Below, piece after piece: positions 24,833-32,462 of a stretch of DNA of 64,000 bases (position 1 is its first letter; each line of letters begins with the position of its first letter). The notes under the pieces are model-generated. The model ran no database searches. It was not told the DNA's origin and saw only the letters and a list, made by a program, of their open reading frames with translations. The translations under genes and the position numbers were made by a program. The stretch is from Leptolyngbya sp. PCC 6406 (lineage in GTDB: Bacteria > Cyanobacteriota > Cyanobacteriia > Phormidesmidales > Phormidesmidaceae): positions 213,089 to 277,088 of the forward strand of contig NZ_KI913949.1 of the NCBI RefSeq assembly GCF_000332095.2, read 5' to 3'.

Positions 24833-25294
24833 ATGGCTCAAGAACTCCTCAAAACAGCGACTCACACCTTCGAATACTCAGATGAGTATCCTGACGGTAT
24901 CGTTACGGCGATCGATACCAGCCATCTTGTAATTGAAGACGATGTCCCCGTGGATAATTGCCAGTCCGCTCAGCAGCAACGGCTGCTGATTGACGCGCTC
25001 TACAGTGCTCAGGCTATTCCGCTGCCCTTTATTGCCGAGGCCAATGTTGGGGTTTTTTACAAGCTGAAGGGTGAGCCAATTGTTCCCGATATATTGCTCA
25101 GTCTGGGAGTAAAGCGGGCCGAAGACCTCTTTCAACGGGAGCATCGCACGTACTTTGTGTGGCAATTTGGCAAAGTCCCCGATGTTTGTATTGAAACTGT
25201 GTCTAATCAGGAAGGTGACGAACTCTCCCTGAGCCCCAAGTCTCAGCACCAGGGCAAAGCGCTGGGCCAAAAAGATATCTATGGGTCTAAGTAA
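24833..25294 (+). CDS. Truncated Uma2-family protein
   Basis: 153 residues. EDDVPVDNCQSAQQQRLLID, PLPFIAEANVGVFYKLKGEP and IVPDILLSLGV then RTYFVWQFGKVPDVCIETVS are the Uma2 core, with Asp (PDILLSLG) and Glu/Lys positions (PDVCIE, SPKSQ) retained. It ends abruptly after GQKDIYGSK, whereas Uma2 proteins usually continue about 60-100 residues through (Y)YVVFDP to a Leu/Arg-rich tail. So this gene is 3-prime truncated and may be inactive. It follows another fragment of the same family 28 bases upstream and faces the small RNA described at 25383-25486. Confidence 0.8.
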   Translation: MAQELLKTATHTFEYSDEYPDGIVTAIDTSHLVIEDDVPVDNCQSAQQQRLLIDALYSAQAIPLPFIAEANVGVFYKLKGEPIVPDILLSLGVKRAEDLFQREHRTYFVWQFGKVPDVCIETVSNQEGDELSLSPKSQHQGKALGQKDIYGSK

Positions 25295-25382
25295 CTGCCT
25301 CATTAATGGGGAGTCTTCAGGCCATGATGTATGTAGGTCGCCTATACAAGGAGAGCGAGTTGCCATTGTGCAGCTTGGCGGC

Positions 25383-25420
25383 AAAAAAAAGAGGGCGTTT
25401 CACCGTAAGTGAAACGCCCT
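25383..25420 (-). terminator. Rho-independent terminator of the candidate small RNA
   Basis: Stem AGGGCGTTTCAC (25409-25420 complement with 25392-25403), 5-base loop, then eight T on the minus strand (A run 25383-25390). Confidence 0.9.
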
Positions 25421-25486
25421 AGCTTCATTCGCTGAGAGGAGAACACAGACAACAACCTAATCTGAGTCTTTATCTGAGTGTTCTTG
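25383..25486 (-). ncRNA. Candidate small RNA with promoter and terminator
   Basis: On the minus strand, a consensus promoter (TTGACA, 16-base spacer, TATACT) fires toward a region with no reading frame and ends, about 104 bases later, in a 12-bp GC-containing hairpin followed by eight T. Between them are a 7-bp hairpin closed by AGAACAC / GTGTTCT (25440-25446 with 25478-25484), enclosing two copies of ACTCAGAT separated by four bases, and a pyrimidine-rich segment TCTCCTCTCAG. This is the layout of an independent trans-acting sRNA. I could not match it to 6S, SRP, tmRNA or the Yfr1 core (ACTCCTCACAC is absent). Confidence 0.65.
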
Positions 25487-25492
25487 CTCTTG

Positions 25493-25520
25493 AGTATATC
25501 TTATTGAAATCGATTGTCAA
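25493..25520 (-). promoter_or_regulatory. Strong sigma-70-type promoter of the candidate small RNA
   Basis: The -35 TTGACA is the complement of 25515-25520, and the -10 TATACT the complement of 25493-25498, 16 bases apart. The expected start is near 25486. Confidence 0.75.
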
Positions 25521-25527
25521 CAAAATG

Positions 25528-25566
25528 GCTGCGCTCAACCTTCGAACTCCGAAGGTTGAGCGCAGC
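25528..25566. repeat. 17-bp perfect inverted repeat
   Basis: GCTGCGCTCAACCTTCG (25528-25544) and its exact complement (25550-25566) around a 5-base loop, only eight bases upstream of the -35 box of the candidate small RNA. It could be a protein-binding site or an upstream terminator. From here to the tRNA at 25935 I see no gene. Confidence 0.85.
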
Positions 25567-25934
25567 TCAAACGAGCTGCCTGAGTACAGGATTGATCCGT
25601 AGCTCCCTATCTGTAGGTGATCTGAACGATAGAGATACAAGGATAAAGGAATGCATGTCTTTTCCCCACCCGCCCCTTACTCCGTCATCGAGAAACAGCA
25701 CCTTCTATGGGAATCTCTATCAACAAAATGCCCATCCAAAGCCCAGCAATGGGAAGGTAAAAGCGGATCTGACCCAGGTCCGAATATCCTGACGGTAGAC
25801 TTGGGTGCCCTGCTGTCGTTGAATGCACTGACAAGGTGCTGTAAAGTCAGGCAGCCAGGACAGGGCGGGGCGCAAATAAAGCTTTGATCGAGGGAGGCAG
25901 CAAACCTGTGATACGATGAACAATTGTGGAAGGG

Positions 25935-26019
25935 GGGTCGGTGCCCGAGTGGTTAATGGGGGCGGACTGTAAATCCGCTGGCTACGCCTACGCTGGTTCG
26001 AATCCAGCCCGGCCCACCA
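25935..26019 (+). tRNA. tRNA-Tyr (GTA)
   Basis: Class II tRNA of 85 bases. Acceptor GGGTCGG pairs with CCGGCCC, the anticodon loop CTGTAAA gives GTA, a long variable arm follows, the T arm has GGTTCGAATCC, and the CCA end is encoded (ACCA at 26016-26019). It lies just ahead of tRNA-Thr on the same strand. Confidence 0.97.
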
Positions 26020-26062
26020 CATAAACCCAATTAGCTCTAGTTAGTTATGCTAATTAGCTAAT

Positions 26063-26134
26063 GCCCATGTAGCTCAGGGGTAGAGCACACCCTTGGTAAG
26101 GGTGAGGTCATGAGTTCGAATCTCATCATGGGCT
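26063..26134 (+). tRNA. tRNA-Thr (GGT)
   Basis: 72 bases. Acceptor GCCCATG / CATGGGC, D arm TAGCTCAGGGGTAGAGCA, anticodon loop TTGGTAA (GGT), T loop GTTCGAATC. CCA is not encoded. It lies 43 bases after tRNA-Tyr; the Tyr-Thr pair is probably one transcript. Confidence 0.97.
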
Positions 26135-26286
26135 TACAACAGCTCAATCGTGGAACGGAGCCAAGCAGGATCCTTTCGCTATGGCTAAATAAGGCAGAAA
26201 GCTAGGATGGTCTCGAAAAGGGTGCCTCCTTACTTAATTAATTAGGGTCAAAACCCCCGCAGGCGGATTTTGTGGGTGGCCTACTC

Positions 26287-26689
26287 TGACTAGTGCTTGG
26301 TCAATTCATGATTGACGGGTGACCGAAACCCTGGAGTTTAGTTGGGGTTAAATTTTGAGGGCCTTCGACCCTCAAAATTGTCCTGACGGACACGACTTGG
26401 AAGGCTATGTCTTGAAACGGGCTGAAAAGACTGCCACGTCGTTGTCTCCATACAGACATCCAGTTCCCTGTTCACGTTAGCGGCTCCCTTAGGGAGCAAC
26501 GGAGTCGTTGGCTTTGCCGCCCCAGAGGGGCTAGGGAACGGCAAGAACTCGGTGGTGTGGCTGGCTTTCTCCCTTCGGGAGACGCTAAAGCGTTGGCAAA
26601 GCCTGTCTGAAAGACTTACGACTCCGCTCAGCCAGCGGTCAACGGCTTCGATTCTCCGTAACCTTCCAAGTCGTGTGACGGAACACTAG
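26287..26689. repeat. Family C repeat with nested structured insert
   Basis: It begins near CTAGTGCTTGGTCAA (about 26290) and ends at GACGGAACACTAG (26689). Its outer part GGGTGACCGAAA, CTGGAGTTTAGTTGGGG, TTAAATTTTGAGGG recurs in reverse at 49847-49941. Inside is an insert bounded by a perfect 15-bp inverted repeat, ACACGACTTGGAAGG (26390-26404) and its complement (26662-26676). The rest of the gap 26135-26286 shows nothing identifiable. Confidence 0.7.
26390..26676. other. Structured non-coding insert (possible RNA element)
   Basis: About 290 bases enclosed by 15-bp perfect inverted repeats. It contains several short hairpins: GCTCCCTTAGGGAGC, GCCCCAGAGGGGC, and a branched set in which GGCTTT (26563-26568) pairs with AAAGCC (26598-26603) around CTCCCTTCGGGAG and ACGCTAAAGCGT. 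No frame is credible. It looks like a folded RNA or a palindromic mobile element. Confidence 0.5.
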
Positions 26690-26913
26690 TGGTCTGCGGC
26701 GTAAATACCCTAGCCGTTCTATCGTGGTACACTTCGGCCCCTCACCCTAGCCCTCTCCCAAGTGGAGAGGGGACCGGAAAATGTTGGGCTGGTGCATCAT
26801 CAAGTTTGATTTTCAGGGTTTCGTAGGGTGCATTGCTTCGTGCGGCTTCGCCCACGCGAAGCAATGCACCGCCTAGGGGAAATGGGAACAGAATTTATGC
26901 CCTGCGGTACTAG
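26686..26913. mobile_element. Family A MITE-like element, copy 3
   Basis: From CTAGTGGTCTGCGGCGTAAAT to CCTGCGGTACTAG, opposite in orientation to copy 2, and carrying the same inserted palindrome (GTGCATTGCTTCG and GAAGCAATGCACC). Longest copy at about 228 bp. Confidence 0.85.
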
Positions 26914-27004
26914 CCTGGTATGGCAGCGGTTTTGACCGCTAGGATTGAAGATTTTTTGAGGCAGTGGCCAGTCCTGAGGCCGCTGCCATCTCAGATGCTA
27001 TTGA

Positions 27005-27086
27005 TGGGCGGAGAGAGACTCGAACTCTCACGACCGAAGCCGCCACATTTTGAGTGTGGTGCGTCTACCAATTCCGCCATCCGCCC
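27005..27086 (-). tRNA. tRNA-Leu (CAA)
   Basis: 82 bases on the minus strand. Acceptor GGGCGGA / TCCGCCC, anticodon loop CTCAAAA giving CAA, a class II variable arm (CGGCTTCGGTCG region), T loop GTTCGAGTC. Its first 22 bases overlap the 3-prime end of the M48 peptidase gene, whose stop codon is within the D stem region. Confidence 0.96.
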
Positions 27087-27934
27087 TTGGATTGCGTTTC
27101 ATTATTATACTGGCTTATCCCCGACTGCAACAGCATTTGATAGTCGGAACTTTGTGCCCAGTGGTCGATCTCTTTGGCCCGCAAAACGGGCAGGGGATGG
27201 GTCAGGTTTTGGTTGCGAAATTGCTTGACTACATCCCCTAAGGTGGTGGCACTGGCGACATTGTAGGCGCGGGCCTGCTCTAGAAAGGCATCTAGATTGA
27301 GTTGGGGGGCCAGAGAGGGAGAACCGCCACAGAGTTTCATCAGAAGAGAGGCCACGATGCGGGCATCTTGGGTGACTAGGAGGGCAGCGCGATCGCAGGT
27401 AAACTCCGCACAACGCACCCACTCCATAATCTGACTCTGGAGCCCCTGGGCTAAGACCTCTCCCCAGGGCAACTGGCTGGCTGCCAGGGTTAGCAGATTA
27501 GCTAAGGTCAGGTAAACACTGTGGTCACATTTCAAATGCCCCAATTCATGACCGATGACGGCCTGAATTTCCGGCGGGGTGAGTAGATCCAGCAGCGACG
27601 TATGCACCACGACAAAGGGCTGCTTGCCGCGCATGGCAAAGGTGTAGGCATTCGGTACTGGATGCTGGCGCACATAGAGCTGAGGAGGGTCTAGATCCAA
27701 AATGCGACAGGCATCCTGGAGCAGCTCGTGGAGATGGGGCAATTGGCGCTCCCCCACCAGCACACTGGCAGAAATATTTTCCAAATAAAAAACTTGCTCG
27801 GCAATAGGGCCGATTGCAGTCCGCAGGAGCACATCTAGCCCTGGTAGCTGCCGCAGCGTCCTCGTGGCCTCTTGGTCGAGAGGATGGCGAAAGGCATCGG
27901 CCTTGAGGCCCGTCAAGATAGTCTTTGCCGACAC
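27065..27934 (-). CDS. M48-family metallopeptidase
   Basis: 289 residues, soluble in appearance except for a hydrophobic stretch near 145-160 (YLTLANLLTLAASQLPW). The zinc site HELGHLKCDH is near residue 130, with the third ligand Glu in RCAEFTCDRAAL about 55 residues later, as in HtpX/Ste24-type peptidases (M48). The family degrades damaged membrane or periplasmic proteins. The C-terminus (QSKGGWRNW) is encoded by DNA that is also the 5-prime part of tRNA-Leu (CAA), so gene and tRNA share 22 bases on the same strand; tRNA 5-prime processing would cut the mRNA within its last codons. Confidence 0.9.
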   Translation of the reverse strand: MSAKTILTGLKADAFRHPLDQEATRTLRQLPGLDVLLRTAIGPIAEQVFYLENISASVLVGERQLPHLHELLQDACRILDLDPPQLYVRQHPVPNAYTFAMRGKQPFVVVHTSLLDLLTPPEIQAVIGHELGHLKCDHSVYLTLANLLTLAASQLPWGEVLAQGLQSQIMEWVRCAEFTCDRAALLVTQDARIVASLLMKLCGGSPSLAPQLNLDAFLEQARAYNVASATTLGDVVKQFRNQNLTHPLPVLRAKEIDHWAQSSDYQMLLQSGISQYNNETQSKGGWRNW

Positions 27935-28086
27935 AGGTCACCTAAAAGAGCGATGGAGACCAGCAGCCCCAACCCCGTTACCTCCTCTGGCAAGGGCCAA
28001 GCACCGCTGGCGTTCCTCTCTACTATGCCGATTCCTACTAGCAGGCGACAAGGAGGTTCCCTGCTGGCCGGTTGCCGTAGTCAGGT

Positions 28087-29475
28087 TTATCCCCTGGGAA
28101 AGGCGACAGAAGCCGGAGTAGCCGCGCCTTGCGGCAGACTATCCCCCGTCACCCGCTCAATGTGAGCCCCAAGTTTCACCAGCTTTTGTTCCAACTGCTC
28201 GTAGCCCCGATCGAGGTGTTGCACCCCCGCCATGACGGTTTTGCCCTGGGCTGCGAGCCCCGCCAGCACCAGTGCCGCCGAGGCTCGCAGGTCTGTTGCC
28301 ACCACTGGAGCCCCGGACAACACCGGTACGCCTTGTACAATGGCGCAGTTGCCATTCAATCGAATGTTGGCCCCCATGCGGTTAAACTCTGCCACATGAC
28401 GCAGGCGGTTTTCAAACACCGTCTCCGTAAACATGCTGCTGCCATTGCTGAGGGTCATCAATGCCATGAACTGGGCCTGCATATCCGTAGGAAAACCGGG
28501 ATAGGGCAGGGTTTGAATATCGGTGGCATGGATCTCTCGACCGGGGAGCAGCCGCACGCGATTGGGGGTTTCCACCACCACTTGGGATCCCGCCTCCCGC
28601 AGTTTGGCGATAACTGCGCCCAGTTGTTCGGGAATTACGGGAGAAAGGGAAATCTCTGACTGGGTAATGGCTCCAGCAACAAGGAACGTCCCCGCTTCAA
28701 TGCGATCGGGAATGATGGCATAGTCGGTGCCGTGGAGGTTGGGAACTCCGGCAATGGTCAGGGTTTTGGTCCCTACACCGCGAATCCGGGCTCCCATGGC
28801 ACGACAGAAGTTGGCCAAGTCCGCCACTTCCGGTTCCTGGGCCGCATTATCAATGATGGTTTCGCCCTCTGCCAAGGTGGCAGCCATCATCAGGGTTTCT
28901 GTCGCTCCCACGCTGGGATAGTCTAGGTAAATTTTGGCCCCCTGCAAGCGTCTGCGACTGCCGGGAATGGAGGCATGGACGGTGCCATGGTCAATGTGAA
29001 CATCGGCTCCCAGAGCCTGTAGGCCCCGGACGTGCAGTTCTACTGGACGCGCTCCGATGGCACATCCTCCCGGTAGGGGAATTCGCGCAACCCCCATGCG
29101 GGCTAACAGTGGCCCAATGACGAAGAAACTGGCTCGCAGACGACTAACGAGGTCGTAGGGCGCACGGGTGTGGCTGATATCACTGGGGTCAATGTCTAGG
29201 GTGCTACCGTTTCGAGTCACCTTAACGCCCAGGGCTTCGAGAACCTGGGCCATTCGCCCCACATCCATTAGGTTGGGAATATTACGCAGTCGGCAGGGTT
29301 GGGAGCTGAGGACGGTCCCCGCTAGCACCACGAGAGCCGAGTTTTTGGCTCCGCTGATGGCAACGTGGCCTGAGAGGGGGTGCTTGCCCCAGATTTCCAG
29401 AACAGCGTCGCCAGCCTCGGGGGAAGCTGGGGATTGATTTAGACCATTAGACGTGACGATAGGTGTGTCCTCCAA
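28087..29475 (-). CDS. murA: UDP-N-acetylglucosamine 1-carboxyvinyltransferase
   Basis: 462 residues, slightly longer than E. coli MurA because of about 25 extra N-terminal residues. It transfers enolpyruvate from PEP to UDP-GlcNAc, the first committed step of peptidoglycan synthesis, in the cytosol. The loop [16 protein letters not shown] holds Cys138, the fosfomycin-target cysteine. GAKNSAL near residue 43 binds UDP-GlcNAc, and the two-fold inverse alpha/beta barrel repeats are visible (for example [13 protein letters not shown]). Single gene on the minus strand between the M48 peptidase and tRNA-Leu. Confidence 0.98.
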   Translation of the reverse strand: MEDTPIVTSNGLNQSPASPEAGDAVLEIWGKHPLSGHVAISGAKNSALVVLAGTVLSSQPCRLRNIPNLMDVGRMAQVLEALGVKVTRNGSTLDIDPSDISHTRAPYDLVSRLRASFFVIGPLLARMGVARIPLPGGCAIGARPVELHVRGLQALGADVHIDHGTVHASIPGSRRRLQGAKIYLDYPSVGATETLMMAATLAEGETIIDNAAQEPEVADLANFCRAMGARIRGVGTKTLTIAGVPNLHGTDYAIIPDRIEAGTFLVAGAITQSEISLSPVIPEQLGAVIAKLREAGSQVVVETPNRVRLLPGREIHATDIQTLPYPGFPTDMQAQFMALMTLSNGSSMFTETVFENRLRHVAEFNRMGANIRLNGNCAIVQGVPVLSGAPVVATDLRASAALVLAGLAAQGKTVMAGVQHLDRGYEQLEQKLVKLGAHIERVTGDSLPQGAATPASVAFPRG

Positions 29476-29685
29476 GTCCGATAAAACGAAGCGGGCCGAA
29501 ATGGCGTCTAGATTCTACCCAATTCAGGCTAGTCTCTCAGAAGAACTCTACTGTTTCCTGAGAGCAGATTTTTTCGGATTTATCCCCATAGCTGTGCCGA
29601 CTATGAATTTAGGGCTGTAGAGGAGTTGACGGCGACCCCCTTCCTGGGAGATGATTAGCAACCGCAGCCGAAAAGCTGCAAATAT

Positions 29686-29769
29686 GCGGAACTGGCGGAA
29701 TTGGTAGACGCGCTAGATTCAGGTTCTAGTGTTCGCAAGGACTTCCGGGTTCAAGTCCCGGGTTCCGCA
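29686..29769 (+). tRNA. tRNA-Leu (CAG)
   Basis: 84 bases. Acceptor GCGGAAC / GTTCCGC, anticodon stem CTAGA / TCTAG around TTCAGGT (CAG), class II variable arm TGTTCGCAAGGACT, T arm CCGGGTTCAAGTCCCGG. A TTGACG at about 29618 with GATGAT 18 bases later could be its promoter. Confidence 0.97.
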
Positions 29770-29956
29770 TCATCAACCAAAGAGTAAGACATAGCCTAGG
29801 CAGGAGGTTAAAGTTGGGCCTCCTAGGTTGTAACCTGCCCTGAAAGGCTGGCTTGAGGCATACAATCGGAATTCTTAAACTCGATCCGACGATATATTTG
29901 TTTTTCTTAATAGGGCAGGTTTTGGCGGTAGATCCTCGGATAGGGGAGAGCGAGTG

Positions 29957-30748
29957 ATGCTGACCAGTATTCAAAATCCGCTGGTGAAACAGGGTCGGAA
30001 ACTCCATCAAGGCAAAGGGCGGCGATCGCTCCAGCAATTTCTGCTGGAAGGGACTCACTTGCTCCAGGAAGCCCTGGCGGTGGGTCAGCCCCTAGTGGTG
30101 GTCTGTGCTACTCCTGATTGGCAGGTACGCTATCCCGATCTCTGGCAGAGCGCGATCGCAGTTTCTTCCCGCCATGAAACCGTAGCTCCAGAGGTGCTGA
30201 CGGCCCTGGCGACTACGGTGAATCCCGATGGCGTGGTTGCGATCGCACCTCACCAAGACGCCAGTCCCATGCCTGTTATTCCCCATCTGGGGGTGGCGGT
30301 GGAGACCTTGCAGGATCCCGGCAATCTCGGCACCTTGATCCGTACCGCCGCCGCTGCCCATTGTGATGGTCTGTGGGTCACAGGGGACAGTGTGGATTTA
30401 GAGCACCCAAAGGTGTTGCGAGCCTCTGCTGGCCAATGGTTTCGCCTGCCTCTGGCGATATGCCCAGATCTGCCGAACCAGATGCATCAATGGCGGCAAG
30501 CGGGCTGCCAAGTCCTGACCACAGGTTCTGAGGGTACCGTCCCCTACTGGGCCGTGGATCTGTGCCAAGCGACAGTATTGGTCTTGGGCAACGAAGGTGC
30601 TGGATTGAGCCCCGCTGTGCAGGCGGCAGCATCAACGATGATTACGATTCCCATGGCAGCGACGGTGGAATCCCTCAATGTGGGTGTAGCAGCGGCGGTG
30701 ATTTTGTTTGAAGCCCAACGGCAGCGGTCGGCAGCGATGGGGGCATAG
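29957..30748 (+). CDS. SpoU-type RNA 2-prime-O-methyltransferase
   Basis: About 263 residues of the TrmH/SpoU family, which methylates ribose 2-prime OH in tRNA or rRNA. An N-terminal substrate-binding domain (NPLVKQGRKLHQGKGRR, then FLLEGTHLLQEAL) precedes the trefoil-knot domain with motif 1 DPGNLGTLIRTAAA, motif 2 LVLGNEGAGLS and motif 3 IPMAATVESLNVGVAAAVIL. The start at ATG 29957 (or GTG 29954) is preceded by AGGGGAG. The exact target nucleotide cannot be told; the closest named relatives are RlmB-like 23S rRNA enzymes. Confidence 0.93.
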   Translation: MLTSIQNPLVKQGRKLHQGKGRRSLQQFLLEGTHLLQEALAVGQPLVVVCATPDWQVRYPDLWQSAIAVSSRHETVAPEVLTALATTVNPDGVVAIAPHQDASPMPVIPHLGVAVETLQDPGNLGTLIRTAAAAHCDGLWVTGDSVDLEHPKVLRASAGQWFRLPLAICPDLPNQMHQWRQAGCQVLTTGSEGTVPYWAVDLCQATVLVLGNEGAGLSPAVQAAASTMITIPMAATVESLNVGVAAAVILFEAQRQRSAAMGA

Positions 30749-30932
30749 GAGATGGAAGGATCCGGTTTCTGGATCGGTGCTTGGTAAAGCTTTGTAACAG
30801 AGACGAAGCGAAAAACTACGCTAGAACCGCCTGAACACGTTACCTAGACTACCGATTCCTTTCCTGAGAAGACTGGAGTCTGTACACTAACAAGTGGTTA
30901 GCAGTATTCCATCCCCGTCTCCAAATAAGAAT

Positions 30933-31418
30933 ATGTCTGTAGTAAGCCAAGTTATCCTCAACGCCGACGACGAGCTACGCTACCCCAGTTTTGGCGAGCT
31001 CCAGAGCATCCAAACCTTTTTGCAAACGGGTGAGCGTCGCTTGCAAATCGCTCAGACCCTTTCTGAAAATGAGAAAAAGATTGTAGACAAGGCCAGCAGC
31101 GAATTATGGCGACGACGCCCTGATTTCATTGCCCCCGGTGGTAACGCTTCGGGCCAAAAGCAGCGGGCGCTGTGCCTGCGAGACTACGGCTGGTATCTGC
31201 GGCTGGTTACCTATAGTCTCATTGCCGGAGACAAGGAACCCATGGAGACCATCGGCCTCATCGGGGCTCGGGAAATGTACAACGCCCTGAATGTCCCGGT
31301 GCCCGGTATGGCAGAAGCGATCCGCTGTCTGAAGGACGCTGCCCTGGCGCTGCTCTCCAACGAAGATGCCCAGGAAGCTGCGCCCTACTTCGATTACATC
31401 ATCCAGGCAATGTCCTAG
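30933..31418 (+). CDS. apcD: Allophycocyanin alpha-B chain
   Basis: 161 residues, the normal length of ApcD. A terminal emitter of the phycobilisome core, passing excitation to photosystem I or II. The start [17 protein letters not shown] is typical of ApcD, and the phycocyanobilin attachment Cys sits in [14 protein letters not shown] near residue 80. The C-terminus [12 protein letters not shown] is standard. The start is the ATG at 30933; the frame open further upstream is not used. Single gene, with repeat family A copy 4 about 50 bases downstream. Confidence 0.97.
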   Translation: MSVVSQVILNADDELRYPSFGELQSIQTFLQTGERRLQIAQTLSENEKKIVDKASSELWRRRPDFIAPGGNASGQKQRALCLRDYGWYLRLVTYSLIAGDKEPMETIGLIGAREMYNALNVPVPGMAEAIRCLKDAALALLSNEDAQEAAPYFDYIIQAMS

Positions 31419-31470
31419 GGTGGCCGACGATTGCCGTAGGCATCGGGGGAACTCACCGGAGAAATAGTCC

Positions 31471-31641
31471 CTAGTACCGCAGGACGTAAATCAGTCCACT
31501 ATTGTCGCACCAGTCCAATATTTTCCGGTCCCCTCTCCCCGTGGGAGAGGGCTAGGGCTTCGGCGTGAGATCAGCCGAACGGTGAGGGGCCGAGGTGTGC
31601 CACGATAGAACGGCTAGGGTATTTACGCCGCAGAGTACTAG
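31471..31641. mobile_element. Family A MITE-like element, copy 4
   Basis: From CTAGTACCGCAGGACGTAAAT to ATTTACGCCGCAGAGTACTAG, about 171 bp. The TIRs are best preserved in this copy. It carries an extra CTTCGGCGTGAGATCAGCCGAACG loop relative to copies 1, 5 and 6. It lies between apcD and the next gene; bases 31642-31774 show nothing else. Confidence 0.88.
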
Positions 31642-31774
31642 GTTCCCTTCTTGGCCTCGTCGCCAGAACAGATGTGCTGGTCAAAACTGCAACCCATGAC
31701 CACAATAGAGGGGCACGGTTTACCGCTGCCTCTCTTTTTTGTGCCTATTTTGCTTGTGGCTCAGTCAGAACCCC

Positions 31775-32410
31775 ATGGATTTTTTACAGCGATCGCAGCA
31801 GCAGCACCGCCGTTTGGGTAAGGTGGTCAAGTCCAACTCCCACTGTGACTACGTCGTTCAAGTGGATGATAGCCACGATGTCACGGTGCCTCCAGAGTCC
31901 GAAGATTATGGCTTTGGGCAATTCGTTGCCCTAGAGGATGGCGATCGCCACTGGGCTGTGGGGTTGGTGTACAACTCCCAACTGGTAAATCCCCAGTTCC
32001 TCAGCAATGGGCCACGCCTATCCAGCGAACCGGATCCCCTCTTCACCCCCGACCTGATCAGCGAAACCCGTACTCTGCTGGGGGTAGTTCTGGTGGGCAC
32101 CCTAGCAAATGAAAAGGGGATCGCCTACGGCATCCACGGCATTCCCCGCGTGGTTGTCCCCGTTAACACTGATGTTTACAGTCTCAGCCCTGAGGCGGTG
32201 CATCGTTTCCACTGTTCGGAGACCGGACAGCCCCAATTTCGCTACTACAGCCATCTACTGCGATCGGGCGGACTATTTGCCGCTCAGTTAACTCAGCAGG
32301 TCCTGATGGAGCTGATCGACAGCCAGCGCTTCGCCGCCACCGATCAGCGGGCGCTGACGGTACTTTGCAAGGAACTCTCCTGGAAGAACACGATGGGGGC
32401 TATGGGGTAG
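31775..32410 (+). CDS. Conserved hypothetical protein (possible HAS-barrel-like N-terminus)
   Basis: 211 residues from the ATG at 31775. I do not recognise a firm family. The first 90 residues (RLGKVVKSNSHCDYVVQVDD, then GFGQFVALEDGDRHWAVGLV) have the beta-strand pattern and the surface-loop character of HAS-barrel domains found ahead of HerA/FtsK-like ATPases, followed by PRVVVPVNTDVYSLSPEAVH and a helical C-terminus (LLRSGGLFAAQLTQQVLMEL). No Walker motif is present, so if it belongs to that system it lacks the motor. The upstream sequence has no good Shine-Dalgarno. Confidence 0.7.
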   Translation: MDFLQRSQQQHRRLGKVVKSNSHCDYVVQVDDSHDVTVPPESEDYGFGQFVALEDGDRHWAVGLVYNSQLVNPQFLSNGPRLSSEPDPLFTPDLISETRTLLGVVLVGTLANEKGIAYGIHGIPRVVVPVNTDVYSLSPEAVHRFHCSETGQPQFRYYSHLLRSGGLFAAQLTQQVLMELIDSQRFAATDQRALTVLCKELSWKNTMGAMG

Positions 32411-32462
32411 GGGGGCTATGCGCTGGAGCTTTATCCTGGGCATTGCTAGCCACAAAAACTTG

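Noticed and set aside
25383-25486. Yfr1 small RNA
   Set aside because: The universal core ACTCCTCACAC is missing; only a pyrimidine-rich TCTCCTCTCAG is present.
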